This document shows positions 1 through 11,489 of a DNA stretch of 64,000 nucleotides, piece by piece. The stretch lies in assembly GCA_047495785.1 (NCBI GenBank), contig JBLDXI010000032.1, positions 1,426,001-1,490,000 of the forward strand. Reading direction: 5' to 3'. Under the pieces are notes generated by a model, which saw nothing but the letters and a program-made list of their open reading frames with translations, ran no database searches and was not told the DNA's origin. The DNA comes from Lepidodermella squamata. Taxonomy: Eukaryota > Gastrotricha. Within the stretch, counting starts at the first letter, position 1; every line of letters begins with the position of its first letter. Position numbers and translations under genes: made by a program.

Positions 1-2
1 GA

Positions 3-986
3 CTTGAGGAATTCATTACAAATGGCGCAACCCCAGCTTCAGATATCGAATTACCGTTAATTTTGAATATTTTACGAGCTATGGCGGCTGTTGGCTACGA
101 ACCTTGTGATTCAGTGTTGCTTGGCAATTCAGTCAGCGATGCGGTGATGAAGCAGTCGGCGGCGAATTCTAATGAAAATAACGCAGCTGTTTTAGCCACC
201 CTTCGAATCGGTTACCAATTGTCGGTTATGCAGTGCTATCCACCTAAATTGTTGGCTCATATCTTCAGCCCTCAATTTCTCGATCAAATCGATCAGCTAT
301 TGGTTGAAACTTCGGCTGGCTTATCGAGCTCGATTTCCTCATCCTATCGACAGCAATCGCCTCGAGCTACAAGGAACCGCAGAATTCACCTGCCGAATAA
401 CAATAATTACAGCATTGGAAGTCTACACGACCATATTCGTGAGACACTGATGCGCCTTAATCGAGCTGTTGTCCTCGAATGTCAAGATGTGACGTTTAAC
501 GGGGTCGATTCGATTCCCTGGTTCCATGGAAAATACCGAACCTCAACCGGGAGAAATTCTCAGCAAACATCAAGTCGAGAATGGGCCTTCAAGGAGCAAG
601 TTGAAAACTACGTGACGCAGATTGTTTCAACCAGGAGCGACTATTTCCTATTAACCGATCAATTAACCCCGTTTTACCACTGGATTGATTTTGAATTAAT
701 GCCAGTTTCCGACAACGCGCACATCACTCCGGTGAAATTTCCGTCGGTTAAGGTGGATAAACCAATAGCTGTTTTGCTGCTGTCTCACCGCCAATTTGTG
801 TCGTCAATCAAAGATTCGCCTCACCCGACTCGCCTTCGAGGTTCGGTCAAACAAGTCATGCGACAGGTTGAAATGCTGGGCTATCGATTGGTAACTCTGA
901 GCCCTAATCAGTGGGCCGCTTTTGAGACTAATAAAAACGAAACACCGATTCAAACTCGGTTGGAGCAGATGCTGTTTGGGAAGTGA
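3..986 (+). CDS. FAST kinase-like protein with C-terminal RAP domain (5' end outside window)
   Basis: The frame is open from the first bases of the window to a stop at 986, so the start lies upstream. The last ~75 residues form a RAP domain: a hydrophobic strand (IAVLLLSHRQF), a basic stretch (TRLRGSVKQVMRQVEMLGYRLVTL) and the typical NQWAAFE...LEQML ending. Together with the helical region before it this fits the FASTK/FASTKD family, mitochondrial proteins that act in RNA processing and stability. I cannot say which paralogue. A poly(A) signal AATAAA lies at 1107-1112. Symplekin follows on the same strand 390 nt downstream. Confidence 0.7.
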   Translation, partial: LEEFITNGATPASDIELPLILNILRAMAAVGYEPCDSVLLGNSVSDAVMKQSAANSNENNAAVLATLRIGYQLSVMQCYPPKLLAHIFSPQFLDQIDQLLVETSAGLSSSISSSYRQQSPRATRNRRIHLPNNNNYSIGSLHDHIRETLMRLNRAVVLECQDVTFNGVDSIPWFHGKYRTSTGRNSQQTSSREWAFKEQVENYVTQIVSTRSDYFLLTDQLTPFYHWIDFELMPVSDNAHITPVKFPSVKVDKPIAVLLLSHRQFVSSIKDSPHPTRLRGSVKQVMRQVEMLGYRLVTLSPNQWAAFETNKNETPIQTRLEQMLFGK

Positions 987-1376
987 AGATGACGCTGACG
1001 TTGGTGAAGGGGTGCTCAATTTTAGAATAATTCTTTGTACAAATTCGAGTGATATAAATTTGTTGAGTTTATTGTTGTTTCAAACGATATTTTTAATTTT
1101 CAAGTAAATAAAACAGATCCAAGATAGTTTTCAATTTCATGCGCAAATAAAAAAAAACTTAAAATTTAAATTTTAAGGTGGAATTTTCTTAAACATTTTT
1201 GAATTATTTTGAGATGAAATGATTTTATGAAACCACTATTTTGGTTGAAAAATATCAAGTCCTATAAAACTTGAATTTTTCAGGTGATTATTCATCAGCA
1301 TTTTCGCAAGAATTCGGGCCAAATTTGTTAAAAATAATTTGATTATCAATTTCCATAGAATTTAATTTTAATTGTG
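987..1376. other. Intergenic: FASTK-like 3' UTR and symplekin 5' region
   Basis: AT-rich. It holds the AATAAA at 1107-1112 for the upstream gene and a strong acceptor-like TTTTTCAG near 1277-1284, about 95 nt before the symplekin ATG. That could be a 5' UTR intron end or a trans-splice acceptor; the sequence cannot decide. No coding seen. Confidence 0.5.
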
Positions 1377-4300
1377 ATGGAGACTAGCGGCGGGACGTCT
1401 TCATCAGTGACAACTTTCGAGCGAGTCGTCGATTTGCTGAACGATGCTGCTCTCGAAACCGATACCGAGAAGAAAGTTCTTCAACTTCATCAAGTCCAAG
1501 AGCTTATCGTCCACAAGGAGCCGAATTTACTCGACAATTTCTTGGACGAAATGCTAGCCTTCCAGTCCGATCAGGAAGCCGAGGTGCGAAAACTCATTGC
1601 TGGCTTCATTGAAGACGCGTTAAATGCGGACGAAGAGACAATTCCGAAGGTTTTAACCAGCTTAATGATGCTGTTGAGTGATCAAGCCGTTTCAGTTTCT
1701 AAACGCGCGATTCTAACAGCAGGCGCTGTTTTCGCGAAAACTTTCAAATGGCTAGCAACCTCGCGTAACTGCTCTGAAATGATGAAAGAGTGCTGGTCGG
1801 CGGTTAATAAAATGAAAAAGTCGATTTGCGACCGGATGGAGAGTGAAAATGAGGGCGTTAAAGCGCATATAATTCGGTATATTGAGTCGTTAATTCTATG
1901 CCTATCGCGGCCTGCGCCGAATCAAGCGGCGAATGACCAAGATTCGAAGCAAGATTCGAAACAAGACCAGCCCGCCGAGGTTTTATCGCTCGATTTAGTC
2001 AGCGATCAACACGTGGTGTTGAAATCGAAAAAATTGGAGGAGGAAGGCAGGCGGTTGTTCGAAATGCTTGTCCATTTCACGTCGTCTGAATCGATAACTA
2101 GTCAAACTTTGATGGCGATTATGACCTCGGTTAGTACGATTGCGAGTCAAAGGCCTGCGTTTATGCTAGCCGCAGTTGAGCTGCTCGAAGCTCTTCACGT
2201 TGATCTGCCGCCTAAACTCGGAAAATCGCAAGTTTCATCAGTTCGCAAGTCGTTGAAAATGCAGTTGATGAGACTGGCGAAGCGTGAATTAACGGCTGAT
2301 CTCGCTCATCGAATTGGGACCCTATTGAGTGATTTAGGCGCAACTCAGGCTGAAGTTATGAAGCTAATGCCTAAGCAAATTCCGACCCAGCAAATGCCAG
2401 CCGGACCTAGTAAGCGCAAAATCCCAGGCCCTGGCGCGTCCAGTGAACCGGAGCCGAAATTAGCCAGGCCGCCGATTTCAACTCGGGACGACGATGACGA
2501 TGAGCCGGAAGATCAGGAATCGCATGCTTTGACTTTTGTCGATAAGTTGGCAGATGAGTTGTTGCCGAGGTTGAATTTGCAGAATGTTGCCGATCTTGTC
2601 TTGGTGCAAATGGCGCAGTTGCCTGATATCATGCCAGCAGCTTTCCTAGCCACTTACACGCCTATCTCAGCGGCTGGAACTCCGGCTCAGGTAAACATTT
2701 TAAGGCGGTTTTAATATATTTTTCGCATTTTTTCACAATTCAAAATTAAATTAAAATTATAATTGAAAAATTGAAAATAATTTTTTTTTCAATTTTTCAG
2801 GTGCGTCACATGTCTCGACTCTTGGCAGCTCAAGTTTTGCAATCAGCAGTCGGTCGAGCGTATATTGCCCAGGCCGGTGGGGATGAATTGCGGCCGGGCG
2901 AAGCGGAGGAAGCTGAAAAGCAGGTCATTTCAACGGTTATTGGCGGCGCTTTGTCCGAGCCCAAGTCAGATACGCCGGTTGAATTGCCGAAATTGGGCCA
3001 ACGGCAGCCGCAAAAGTTGGCTAGGCATTACAAGTTGGCTGAGATGACACCTAGTGTGGTCTCGCAGGACGAACTCATGCAATCTGCTCTATTTTGCATC
3101 CGGCGGACGCTCAATGCAGAAGGAGTAAGTATTTTTATTCAATGGATTATCCCCGAAATGCCTAAATTACTGTGAAAAATTGAGGTGCAGATAATTAGTT
3201 TGAACGAATGAATCATTAAGAAAATATTAAGAAAAAACTTCAGGAAATTGCTCGCCGGTTTGCAGAGTTGCTCTTGACGAATCGAAGCGTGCAAGGCGCT
3301 GTTATCGTTGTGCTTTGAAATTCGTTCCTTGTCCGTCTTAAAATGGCTCCTAAGAATACTGAGCCAATGAAATGAGTCATTACCCAACATTGATCAATGA
3401 TGATGAAAGTTAGTCCACCGAAGCGCTTTGTCTGATGTTTTCTGAAATGCTTTTGCAATCGCTCTGGACGAATCCGCAAATTGCCGAAGCTAGAGTACAG
3501 CCGTTTACGTTAGTCGCAGCTACTCCTGAGACTGCCATTGTTGCAAAAGAACCGGGTCGTTGTCAATCAGCAGCAAGAGCTAGTTGAATAAATCGAGTGG
3601 ATTTCCCAGCGCTTCCTAGGCCGTGTAGAAGCAACTCTTGTTGATGATCAAGCAAAGTATCAATTGACATATCCTCAACTTGTCGCCCAAAAGGCGTTGC
3701 AAAAAAGCCCGTCCTTGTATGATGAATGCTCTGTGTTGATCTTCGGTGTAATTGAGCGCTTTTGAAATCTCATTTAGAGACGCTAAAACTGGAATCCGAA
3801 TTTCTGGCTGGCCAAGAGGGCTTTCCGGAACTTCGATGAAAGCGTCAATTTGGTTTCGTGTTTGAACCTTCGCTGTAGGTGTTACTGCTTGCTTGATACA
3901 AGCAATCATCTCGCACCAATTCCCCCAAGACAAGTACTTCATAGACTGATATCTTACGTGAAACGGCGAAAACGATAAAAAAAAATTTGCGATCATTGGG
4001 GAACGTGTCGGTTCCACGTTGAAATTTCTGTAGAAAATGTGGAATTACCACTTGGTTTTTGTTGTGATACCGAGTGGTGCAATGATTTTCATCGTCCGGA
4101 AGGCAGAGCCTCAGGCGGGACGGGCACGCCGTGCAGGCATAGAAAGTGTGCTTGCGGCAGATTACGCGATTGTAAAGACGGATCGCGACGGGCGACGGAG
4201 GAGTTCTTTCTCTGATTGTTCGGCCACCTCGGCTGGATCAGCTCGTTCGGCGACAGGATAAATGACACGGATATTTAACCCAATGACCCAGTAATGGCCG

Positions 4301-6745
4301 GGGAGCACAGGGTCGGCGTGGGAGGGAAGCTCAAAACTGCCTTCGGGAAAATCGACAGTAACGAAATATCGTCGTCGGCGCGTCAAACATGCGATAAAAT
4401 TAGACAATAAAGCTTACTTTTTTCCACTGGAACCGGCAGTGGAACCGACACCACCTCTGTTCTGCCGCGAAGATGCGGCGTACTGCCGCCATGTTTAGCG
4501 ACGCGGCTGATTTTGGGTTGCAGCAAGTTTGACAACTCTCTGTTTATTTTTGGCTGAGTAGCCAGCAGGCGTTGCAACTGAGGTATGCAGGTATAGAAAG
4601 TGTGCTTGCGTCAGATTACGCGATTGGAGCGTTTTACCTTCTCATCGAAGAGCATCATAATGTAGTTTTAGGACAAAGATAAAAGATAAAAGACGGATCG
4701 CGACGGAGACGTTCTTTCTCTGATTGTTCGGCCGCCTTGGCTGGGTCAACTCGTTCGGCGACAGGATATATCACACGGATATTTAACCCAATGACCCAGT
4801 AATGCCGAGGAGCACAGGGTCAGCGTGGGCGGGAAGCTCGAAACTGCCTTCGGGAAAATCGACAGTAGCGAAATGTATTGGCCTTGACATTGACATATCC
4901 AATGAAACAAACGCAGAATGTGGAAAGTAGTGGAACAGCAGTGTCGATAAAAATGAATTGTTTATCGAATTTATCTAAATATTTTCCAATTATTTTTGAG
5001 AAATTATTTAATTGTGTGTATTTTATTATTAGAATATGTCGAAAACCAAGCTGCATTCGGCGTGGATCAAACTGGTCGCCTGTCTCGGCTCAATGTTCGG
5101 CCCGGCGCACAAACAAGCCATGTTCGAGTTCGTATGCGAGGACCTTCGCGGCCGGTTCGACGTTACAATCGCCTGGCTTACACACGAATACGCAGTCGGC
5201 CGCGGCTACCTAGCGACATTCGGCTCCGAAAACGCCGGAGCCGCCGATCTCGGTGTCTACGACGAATGGCTGACGAAAGTCCTAGTCGCTGTCTACCAGA
5301 AAACAAGCCCGAAACTCGGCCTATTCGGCCAGTTGTTACTCCAAGCCCCATCGCTAACGCCCGGCGCTCTCGATGTTCTACGGCTGTATTGCCAGGACGA
5401 TAATTGCTCGTATCTAGGCATGGCAGTTCTGGCTGAGCTAGCAACAGACCGCCCGGCTGAGCGGCCGAGGTTACTGCCAATTCTTCTCGATTTCTCACTA
5501 CACGACAAGTCGGAAGTTCGAACAAACGCGCTGCGAGAGTTGCGCAAAATGTACATCAAATTCGACGACGAAACGCGGGCGTCTATCGAGAGTTTCGCCG
5601 TTGAAGCGCTACGGTCGATGAATCTGACCACAACACCGCCGAATTTGTTCGGAAAATCAGTCCCGTGGAATGAAGATCTGCAACGAACGGCCAGCGCGTT
5701 GTTTCTCACCCTGCTGCCCGTGAATGAGTCACTTTTGAACGTATTAGCCGAGGCCTACGTCGCTACCCATGTCGATTTGAAGAAACCTATGTTGAAATTG
5801 CTGGACACTGCGGTTAAGCAGTTAGGAATGAACTCTCAGGCCCTGCTCGATTTGATCGTCCAAGCCCCGAGAGGTGCTGAGACGTTAATCGCGAGAATTG
5901 TTCATATCCTGACCGGGGATGGCCAGCAAAGCCCGTCACCTGAGCTGGTATCTAGGGTGTATGCCCTCTACCGGACCCGGGTTGAAGACGTGAGGTTTTT
6001 AATACCGGTCCTACCGGGTCTTTCAAAGTCCCAACTCGTTTCGGTGTTGCCAGATATCGTTCGACTACCCGCCGGGGTTGTTAAGGAGGTGTTCTCGCGG
6101 GTTATGGGTAAAACCGGCCCGTTATCCCCGGCTGAGCTGCTCGTCGAACTTCACTCGCTCGACCCTAATAAAGTCGATCTCAAACTCGTTATTCGTTGCG
6201 TGAATGTGCTGCTGGCTGATAAGACCCATTTTTCGCAAGAGGTCCTAGCAGTCGCGTTGCAGCAATTGATTGATTTGAACCCGTTACCTGTCCTGTTGAT
6301 GAGGACCTTACTTCAATCACTGGCCATGTACCCGCGTTTGATTGGTCTGTCGATGAATATTATGCATAGGTTGATTCAGAAGCAAGTTTGGAAGCATCCG
6401 AGGTTATGGGATGGTTTCATCCGATGCTGCCAACAAACGAAACCGAGGTCTTTCGAGGTTCTATTCCAGCTACCGCCTGCTCAATTAAGGAATCTACTTT
6501 TGGTTAACTGCCCGGATTTACGAGCTCCGCTGATTGAACATGTTCAGGCGCTACCCGAGCAGCAATTAGCCTTGATTCCGCGGACGACTTTGGCGCTGTT
6601 GGAAGGCATCGCCTCGGGTCAGGTGACCACAGGAACGGATGAGGCGGAAGTGGCGCCAATTGTGACTGACGATGTGAAACCTGAGGCTGATCCGGTCGCG
6701 GAAACCAAAACTGAGGCGGATGTGATGGAAACTGCTACTGAATAG
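1377..6745 (+). CDS. SYMPK: Symplekin, scaffold of the mRNA 3'-end cleavage/polyadenylation complex
   Basis: Three exons: 1377-2690, 2801-3124 and 5033-6745, all joined in phase 0 at GT-AG sites, giving about 1,116 residues (human 1,274). The N-terminal ~350 residues are the HEAT-repeat SYMPK/PTA1 domain. An acidic linker (DDDDDEPED, around residue 370) follows, and the C-terminal symplekin domain (around 850-1050) contains the conserved DVRFLIPVLPGL, KEVFSRVMG and LLMRTLLQSLAMYPRL motifs. Symplekin is a nuclear scaffold linking CPSF and CstF and also works in histone mRNA processing. The ATG at 1377 is chosen over an in-frame GTG at 1374. Poly(A) signal at 6823-6828. The second intron is 1.9 kb, far longer than most others here, and looks invaded by foreign sequence. 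Confidence 0.95.
3616..4407 (-). pseudogene. Unidentified coding-like fragments nested antisense in symplekin intron
   Basis: Two minus-strand open stretches, about 4407-4162 and 4017-3616, read like protein (for instance VTVDFPEGSFELPSHADPV in the first and PEIRIPVLASLNEISKALNYTED in part in the second). I recognise no family. The copy of the first stretch in the downstream repeat (4585-4876) carries a one-base deletion that breaks the frame, so at least that copy is dead. They could be remains of an unknown mobile element or a decayed nested gene. Confidence 0.3.
4132..4367. repeat. Direct repeat, copy 1 (symplekin intron)
   Basis: Matches 4585-4876 over nearly its whole length with scattered substitutions. 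Shared landmarks include GCAGATTACGCGATTG/TCAGATTACGCGATTG, GACACGGATATTTAACCC-like and CTGCCTTCGGGAAAATCGAC. Confidence 0.8.
4585..4876. repeat. Direct repeat, copy 2 (symplekin intron)
   Basis: Second copy of the block at 4132-4367. It has an extra ~60 nt AT-rich piece after the CAGATTACGCGATTG landmark and small indels relative to copy 1, so the duplication is not recent. Confidence 0.8.
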
Positions 6746-6822
6746 TCATTTTTTCGTACTTTTGAACAACAAAAATTTACCGATAATTGGAGGAACTTTG
6801 TTTCTTCTTGTGTATGATACAA

Positions 6823-6828
6823 AATAAA
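6823..6828 (+). terminator. Poly(A) signal of symplekin
   Basis: AATAAA about 80 nt after the symplekin stop codon, in an AT-rich 3' UTR. Confidence 0.6.
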
Positions 6829-7787
6829 AATAATTTTCATGGAAAAAGTGCTTGTTTTTTGAGTGGCCAGATAGGGCAAAAGTTTGCAAGTCCCTTTCCC
6901 TGATATATTTGGTATTTGTCTCAAATTTCGTTTCGTGGCTTTTTTGATGTTTCAGTGAAATTCTGAAATCAGCAGAATATATCCCGAAATTATCGACTTT
7001 ATACGTGGGACAGCGTAGCAGCCAGGAAAAGGGAAACTTTGATTAGGAAAATGCGATTTTTGATTAGAAATCACAAGTAAAATTAAAGGAAAATTAGAAA
7101 AGTATTTAATTGGAGTAATATTTCGGTGTTTATTTAAACAGGTGTGATAAAATTAGAAACTGCAGATCATTTGCAATTAGCCCTTCAAAGAGGCTGCTCG
7201 CAACGGTACCCCATTAGGTTCTTTACCCTGCCAACTCCGAGTTTTGATGCGCCAAAGTCGCACCATTTCACTTCAGTGAATATCGGTATTTTTCGTTCCT
7301 GATTTTCCTCCCTCATTGGTCATCTCAGAAATAATCAACTTAAATTTTTTAATTTGCTGAAAGCGAAGTGCTGAGATTTCGGGAACATGTTAGCGCTTTT
7401 CCCGTATGTAAGAGACATAGGTACTAATTTTGCTTAACTTGCGTGGTCAGGTATATCTGAGGTCGATTGGAGTCGCTTGTGGCGATAAGCGCGCACCTCA
7501 GCGGCGCGTCACTGCGTGGCTTTGAGCGCGTCAATCTGTTTTGCGTTTCACCCCGCCAAACGATAAGGCACTCGACTTCCGCTTGTTTACGAGATTAACA
7601 ACTACGTATATTGCCCGCCCCTGTGCTATAATTGACAAAACCACCGCGCCTACACACTCGACACACCTGGTACCTGGATAATTTACCGAAAACGCGATAA
7701 ACGGTGTAAACAATTCGGAATGAGCCCGTAATAAACAAATTATTTTGAGCCACGAAATAGTAGAAAATAATCATTTTTTTGCCCAAA
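6829..7787. other. Intergenic between symplekin and the astacin-like gene
   Basis: No convincing ORF, tRNA or repeat seen. The last few hundred bases are presumably promoter and 5' UTR of the gene starting at 7788, but I see no clear TATA box. Confidence 0.4.
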
Positions 7788-10700
7788 ATGCTGACTAATT
7801 TCGCAGCGCTTACACTACTAGTATCGGCTGCTTCATGCACTTGGAAAATCGCAGATCGGGTTATGAACGATCGAGTACTCCTCCAATGTGATTGGCAATC
7901 GGTACCTCAAAGTAATTCGACCAATTACACGGATCCCCTGCCTTCGGTCAAAGAATTCAAGTGCGAGTCGAAAAAAACTCATGTATCGCTACAATTCACT
8001 AAGAACGTTGACAACCCAGCAGATTGGAACGATCATTTCGATGACTTTGACTCGGCAGGCTCCGGTAGTGGGAAAATCAGTCCGAGCTCTAGCAGTATCA
8101 AAATTCAAATTTCGGGATCTGGAACTAAAAACGACCTCTTGTCTTGTCTTTTGATCGATTACTGCTTATTCGGTAGAATTCATAAGTTTAATTTTATTTT
8201 TTATTCTTCAAACAAATTAAGGCGAAGGTGCCTACATTTCGGTGAAAGCTCAGTTCGACCGCAGTGATTCATTAAAAAATGATGGCAGCAGTCGGGTTTT
8301 ATGGACTAGCCAATCGCTTCCTGAAGATAATCAGGTTCATCCTGGGGAGTGCCGCGAAATATTACTGACAATTCACGACGAAAATTCGGCACAATCGCTC
8401 TATGAAATCGTGCAAATGGTGAGTTGTTTAGCTGGTAATTTCCAAGCCTCAAGAAAAACGTCCGATTTCAGGCGATCGATACGAAGCTTCTTGGCGTTCC
8501 GAGCAGTTATCATTTCGATAAAATCTCGCTCTTTAGCGGCGCTTGTAAAGGTTAAGAATTTATAACAATTCTATCCGGTTCTTTCTGGATTGGTTATTTT
8601 TTACAGTTCGAGTAGAGGGAGATTATTTCCGAGATTACGAACAGCTTCAGTCTGGAAATCGTCACATGTTCGTAAAGGATCTTGATCACGGCGATTATTA
8701 TTTTGGAGCGGAAAATATTAAACCCGATTGGGAAAGCTTCACTTGGCCCAACTCTATCGTGCCATACTTCATTTCAACCGGGTCAGAAGCTTCCGGTTCG
8801 GAACTGCTGAACCGTGAAGCCGTTTTGATGGCTGCTTTTCGGAAAATCGAAGATTCAACATGTTTGAAATTCAGCCAAATGAAACCAACTAATTCAAAAT
8901 ACCTGAAAATTACGGATCACGGTGACGGGTATTTTTTTATTTTCCGGAATTTCAGCTACGATTTTGCGGTTTTTAGTTGTTTTACGCAGGAAGTCGGTTT
9001 CGGTCACTCGCGTCACGTTATTCTGAATCTAGGTTCAAATTGCTGGCAATCAAGTGTAATAATGCATCATATTATGCATGCTTTGTCATTCGGCCACGAA
9101 TCAAATCGAATCGATCGCGATTTCTACGTTAAAATTGACCGCGATAACATTCGAGATGGCAAGCTGTACGAATTCGATCGCCACAATCCAACGATTCCGT
9201 TAGCTCCTACTTTCAATCTTCCTTATGATTACCAATCAGTGACACATATGAAATCATCGGCATTTTCGAAGCTCATTTTCAACGCAAGCACGATATCGGC
9301 TATTGGAATTACCAACTTGACCCTGGGAAATTCGGTTTTATCCGAAACTGATGTAATAAAAATTATATCCCTTCATTGCAAGAAAGGTCAGTGAATGCAA
9401 AATTAAGATTTTTAAATTCCTTCAAATTTGATTGCTAGAACAAAAGCAATATCAGTGCATTTTCGATGATTGCCCAGCTGACTCGGTTTGTTTCGACCGG
9501 AGGTTTGGTTGCAAATGTATCACCGAAAAACAGGGATCGCCAGGATCTTGCTTGGGTGAATTTGCGTTAAATTGTACTTAATCTTGATTTTTTGAGGAAT
9601 TATTCAGCAATTATGGACCACTTTCCGTCATTGAATTGCGGAACCTCGTTTTCTTCTTTTGGCAAAGTCGTTGAGATCGGGCAGGCTGATTCAGCGCTTT
9701 GCATTTGCAAGCAAACTGGCTTCGCTACAAACGGAACTTGCACGGGGAACCACAACGACACCTCAATGATAGATTGGCAGCCAAATTTGCGCGACTTAAT
9801 TTCTTTCTTCGATTTGAGCCAAAGCGATACTTGCGATTTAGCATCACCGATTAACAAATGCGGACAGTTCGGAGAATGCGTTAGGCTTCCTGTTAATAAT
9901 TCAACCTATTGTAAATGCCGATTCGGGTATCGACAAATTCCCTCTGAAGGTGGTAGATTTCAATGCGAGCCAGGTATGAAAATATTTCTTATTTCAAAGC
10001 CGAGTTTGAATTTTTATTTTCAAGTTCCCGTCGCGATTCAAATCAAAATATCAGCGTTGTCTCTGTTATTGCCGACAAATTTGGCTGTGAATGCCAGCAT
10101 CACTCGATTGACAAATCTGAAATTTTACGAACAAATCGGTTGGTTGCCGGATTTCAATGATGAATCATCACTTCTATATTTGGCAGCTGTCAAAGCTGTG
10201 CGTTTTGAGGTTAATCTAAATTATTTAAAACTTTCCACTCTAAAATCATTCGATTTTTTCAGATTCTTCGGGCTTTGAGCTTGATTTATTACAGTGATGA
10301 CTCATTGCTTGTGAGAAAGTCTGCCTTTGAATTCTCATCGCTGAAGCAAGAACCATGGATAAACCCATTTGGAGCTGTTCAACTCAGGTGAGGTTTTAAA
10401 ATAACCCTAAAACTAAAAATTCAATAAAATTGTGTTATAGCGAGTCAAAATCTGGCCATTTTGATATCGAATCCGTGGTTTACTTCACGCAACCAATCTA
10501 CTATAGTTTAGTCTGGCTTCAGACGCGGTTGGAGAATGTTTTCGGCACAGACACGGCCGGACGTGATAACGGCTTCATTTTCATTCGAGATAAACGTGCT
10601 ATTCTCCTGGAAGGTTGAAAGTTTATCATTTTCACCGGTACTTTACCTCTTGTTTTCCTGTCCTAATTTTTAGAGAACCCGTGCAAAATATTTGCGAGAC

Positions 10701-11489
10701 CTCGGTGCCCTGCAGGGTCGGTTTGCCGGCAAGGTTACGCACCTGGGAATATTACAACTTGCTCGAGAAGTGACTTCACGAAACATGGCAATGATAATGG
10801 CAGAACTACTCAGGATGTTTTTTATTTCGACTTCGATCAACTAACCAACCCAGGAACTGACAAGGACGAGGGCGATAAAATTCTCGGATTTTGTAAGATT
10901 AAAAATTTTCCAGCTGGTAACCAGTTGAAATCTTGATTTGGATTTTCAGCCATCTTTGAACTTACTGTTACTTGCGTTGCGACTCTGTTGGCACTCATCA
11001 TACTGATTGCCGGAATGGTTCTTTTGACGCGAAGGGGCAGGTTGGGAATTAATTGAAAAAAAAGAATTAAATTATCTCCTCGTCAATTTTTTTAGGCGTA
11101 GATCTGATCAGAACTGTCGCGACTGTGGTACTTTTGAATTGTCCGTGGTAAATGCTAACAACCAGCGAGTCGAATCGGCGTACTTCGAACCGACTGTTGA
11201 GAGTAGTGAGCGCGATTCCAGTCCGCCAACAATTCATATAACTGGAAACAACACTACAGCTTCGAACAGAACATCAACAAGTGCAGGTATCATCGCGGTG
11301 CAGCCTCAATCGCCATCTGTCAGCGCTTGTATTGTTACCTCGCCATCATCTTCGCCAGTGCCGTCTTTTGCACCTTCACCGATTCCACCAGTAAAAGCGC
11401 AACGCGAATATGATAATAGAGCTTTCGAGTCGACGACAGATGGACCCAGCGCTGCAGAAAACGATTACTATGAGCCAGTTGCTTTCTAA
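7788..11489 (+). CDS. Membrane-anchored astacin-like pseudoprotease with EGF-like and SEA-like domains
   Basis: Thirteen exons in consistent phase: 7788-8172, 8222-8418, 8472-8550, 8607-8928, 8977-9386, 9439-9555, 9608-9973, 10025-10209, 10263-10387, 10441-10613, 10674-10892, 10950-11040, 11096-11489; about 1,020 residues. Order: signal peptide (LTNFAALTLLVSAASC), a novel N-terminal region, an astacin domain (from WPNSIVPYF to about residue 460), Cys-rich EGF-like modules, a SEA-like region (around 600-750), another Cys-rich stretch, one membrane helix (about 862-888) and a Ser/Pro-rich tail ending DYYEPVAF. The three zinc histidines are kept (H358, H362, H368), but the catalytic Glu is His359, the usual Gly is Ser365, and the Met-turn methionine is Thr417. 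The family is secreted or membrane zinc endopeptidases; this member is inferred to be a cell-surface protein without protease activity. Poly(A) signal at 11589-11594. Confidence 0.85.

Larger units (their letters stand above)
3125..5032. other. Oversized symplekin intron 2 with inserted sequence
   Basis: Exon 2 ends phase 0 at GTAAGT and exon 3 begins after TTATTAG, and the protein is continuous across the gap, so all 1,908 nt are intronic. The interval is more GC-rich than normal introns here and holds several short coding-like runs on both strands, plus a diverged direct repeat (4132-4367 and 4585-4876). I recognise no known element. Confidence 0.8.

Noticed and set aside
804-1107. ORFs on both strands over the end of the RAP-domain gene
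   Set aside because: Shadows of the real frame; no family match and one crosses the stop and poly(A) signal.
5178-5709. Long minus-strand ORFs inside symplekin exon 3
   Set aside because: They mirror strongly biased codons of the symplekin coding strand.
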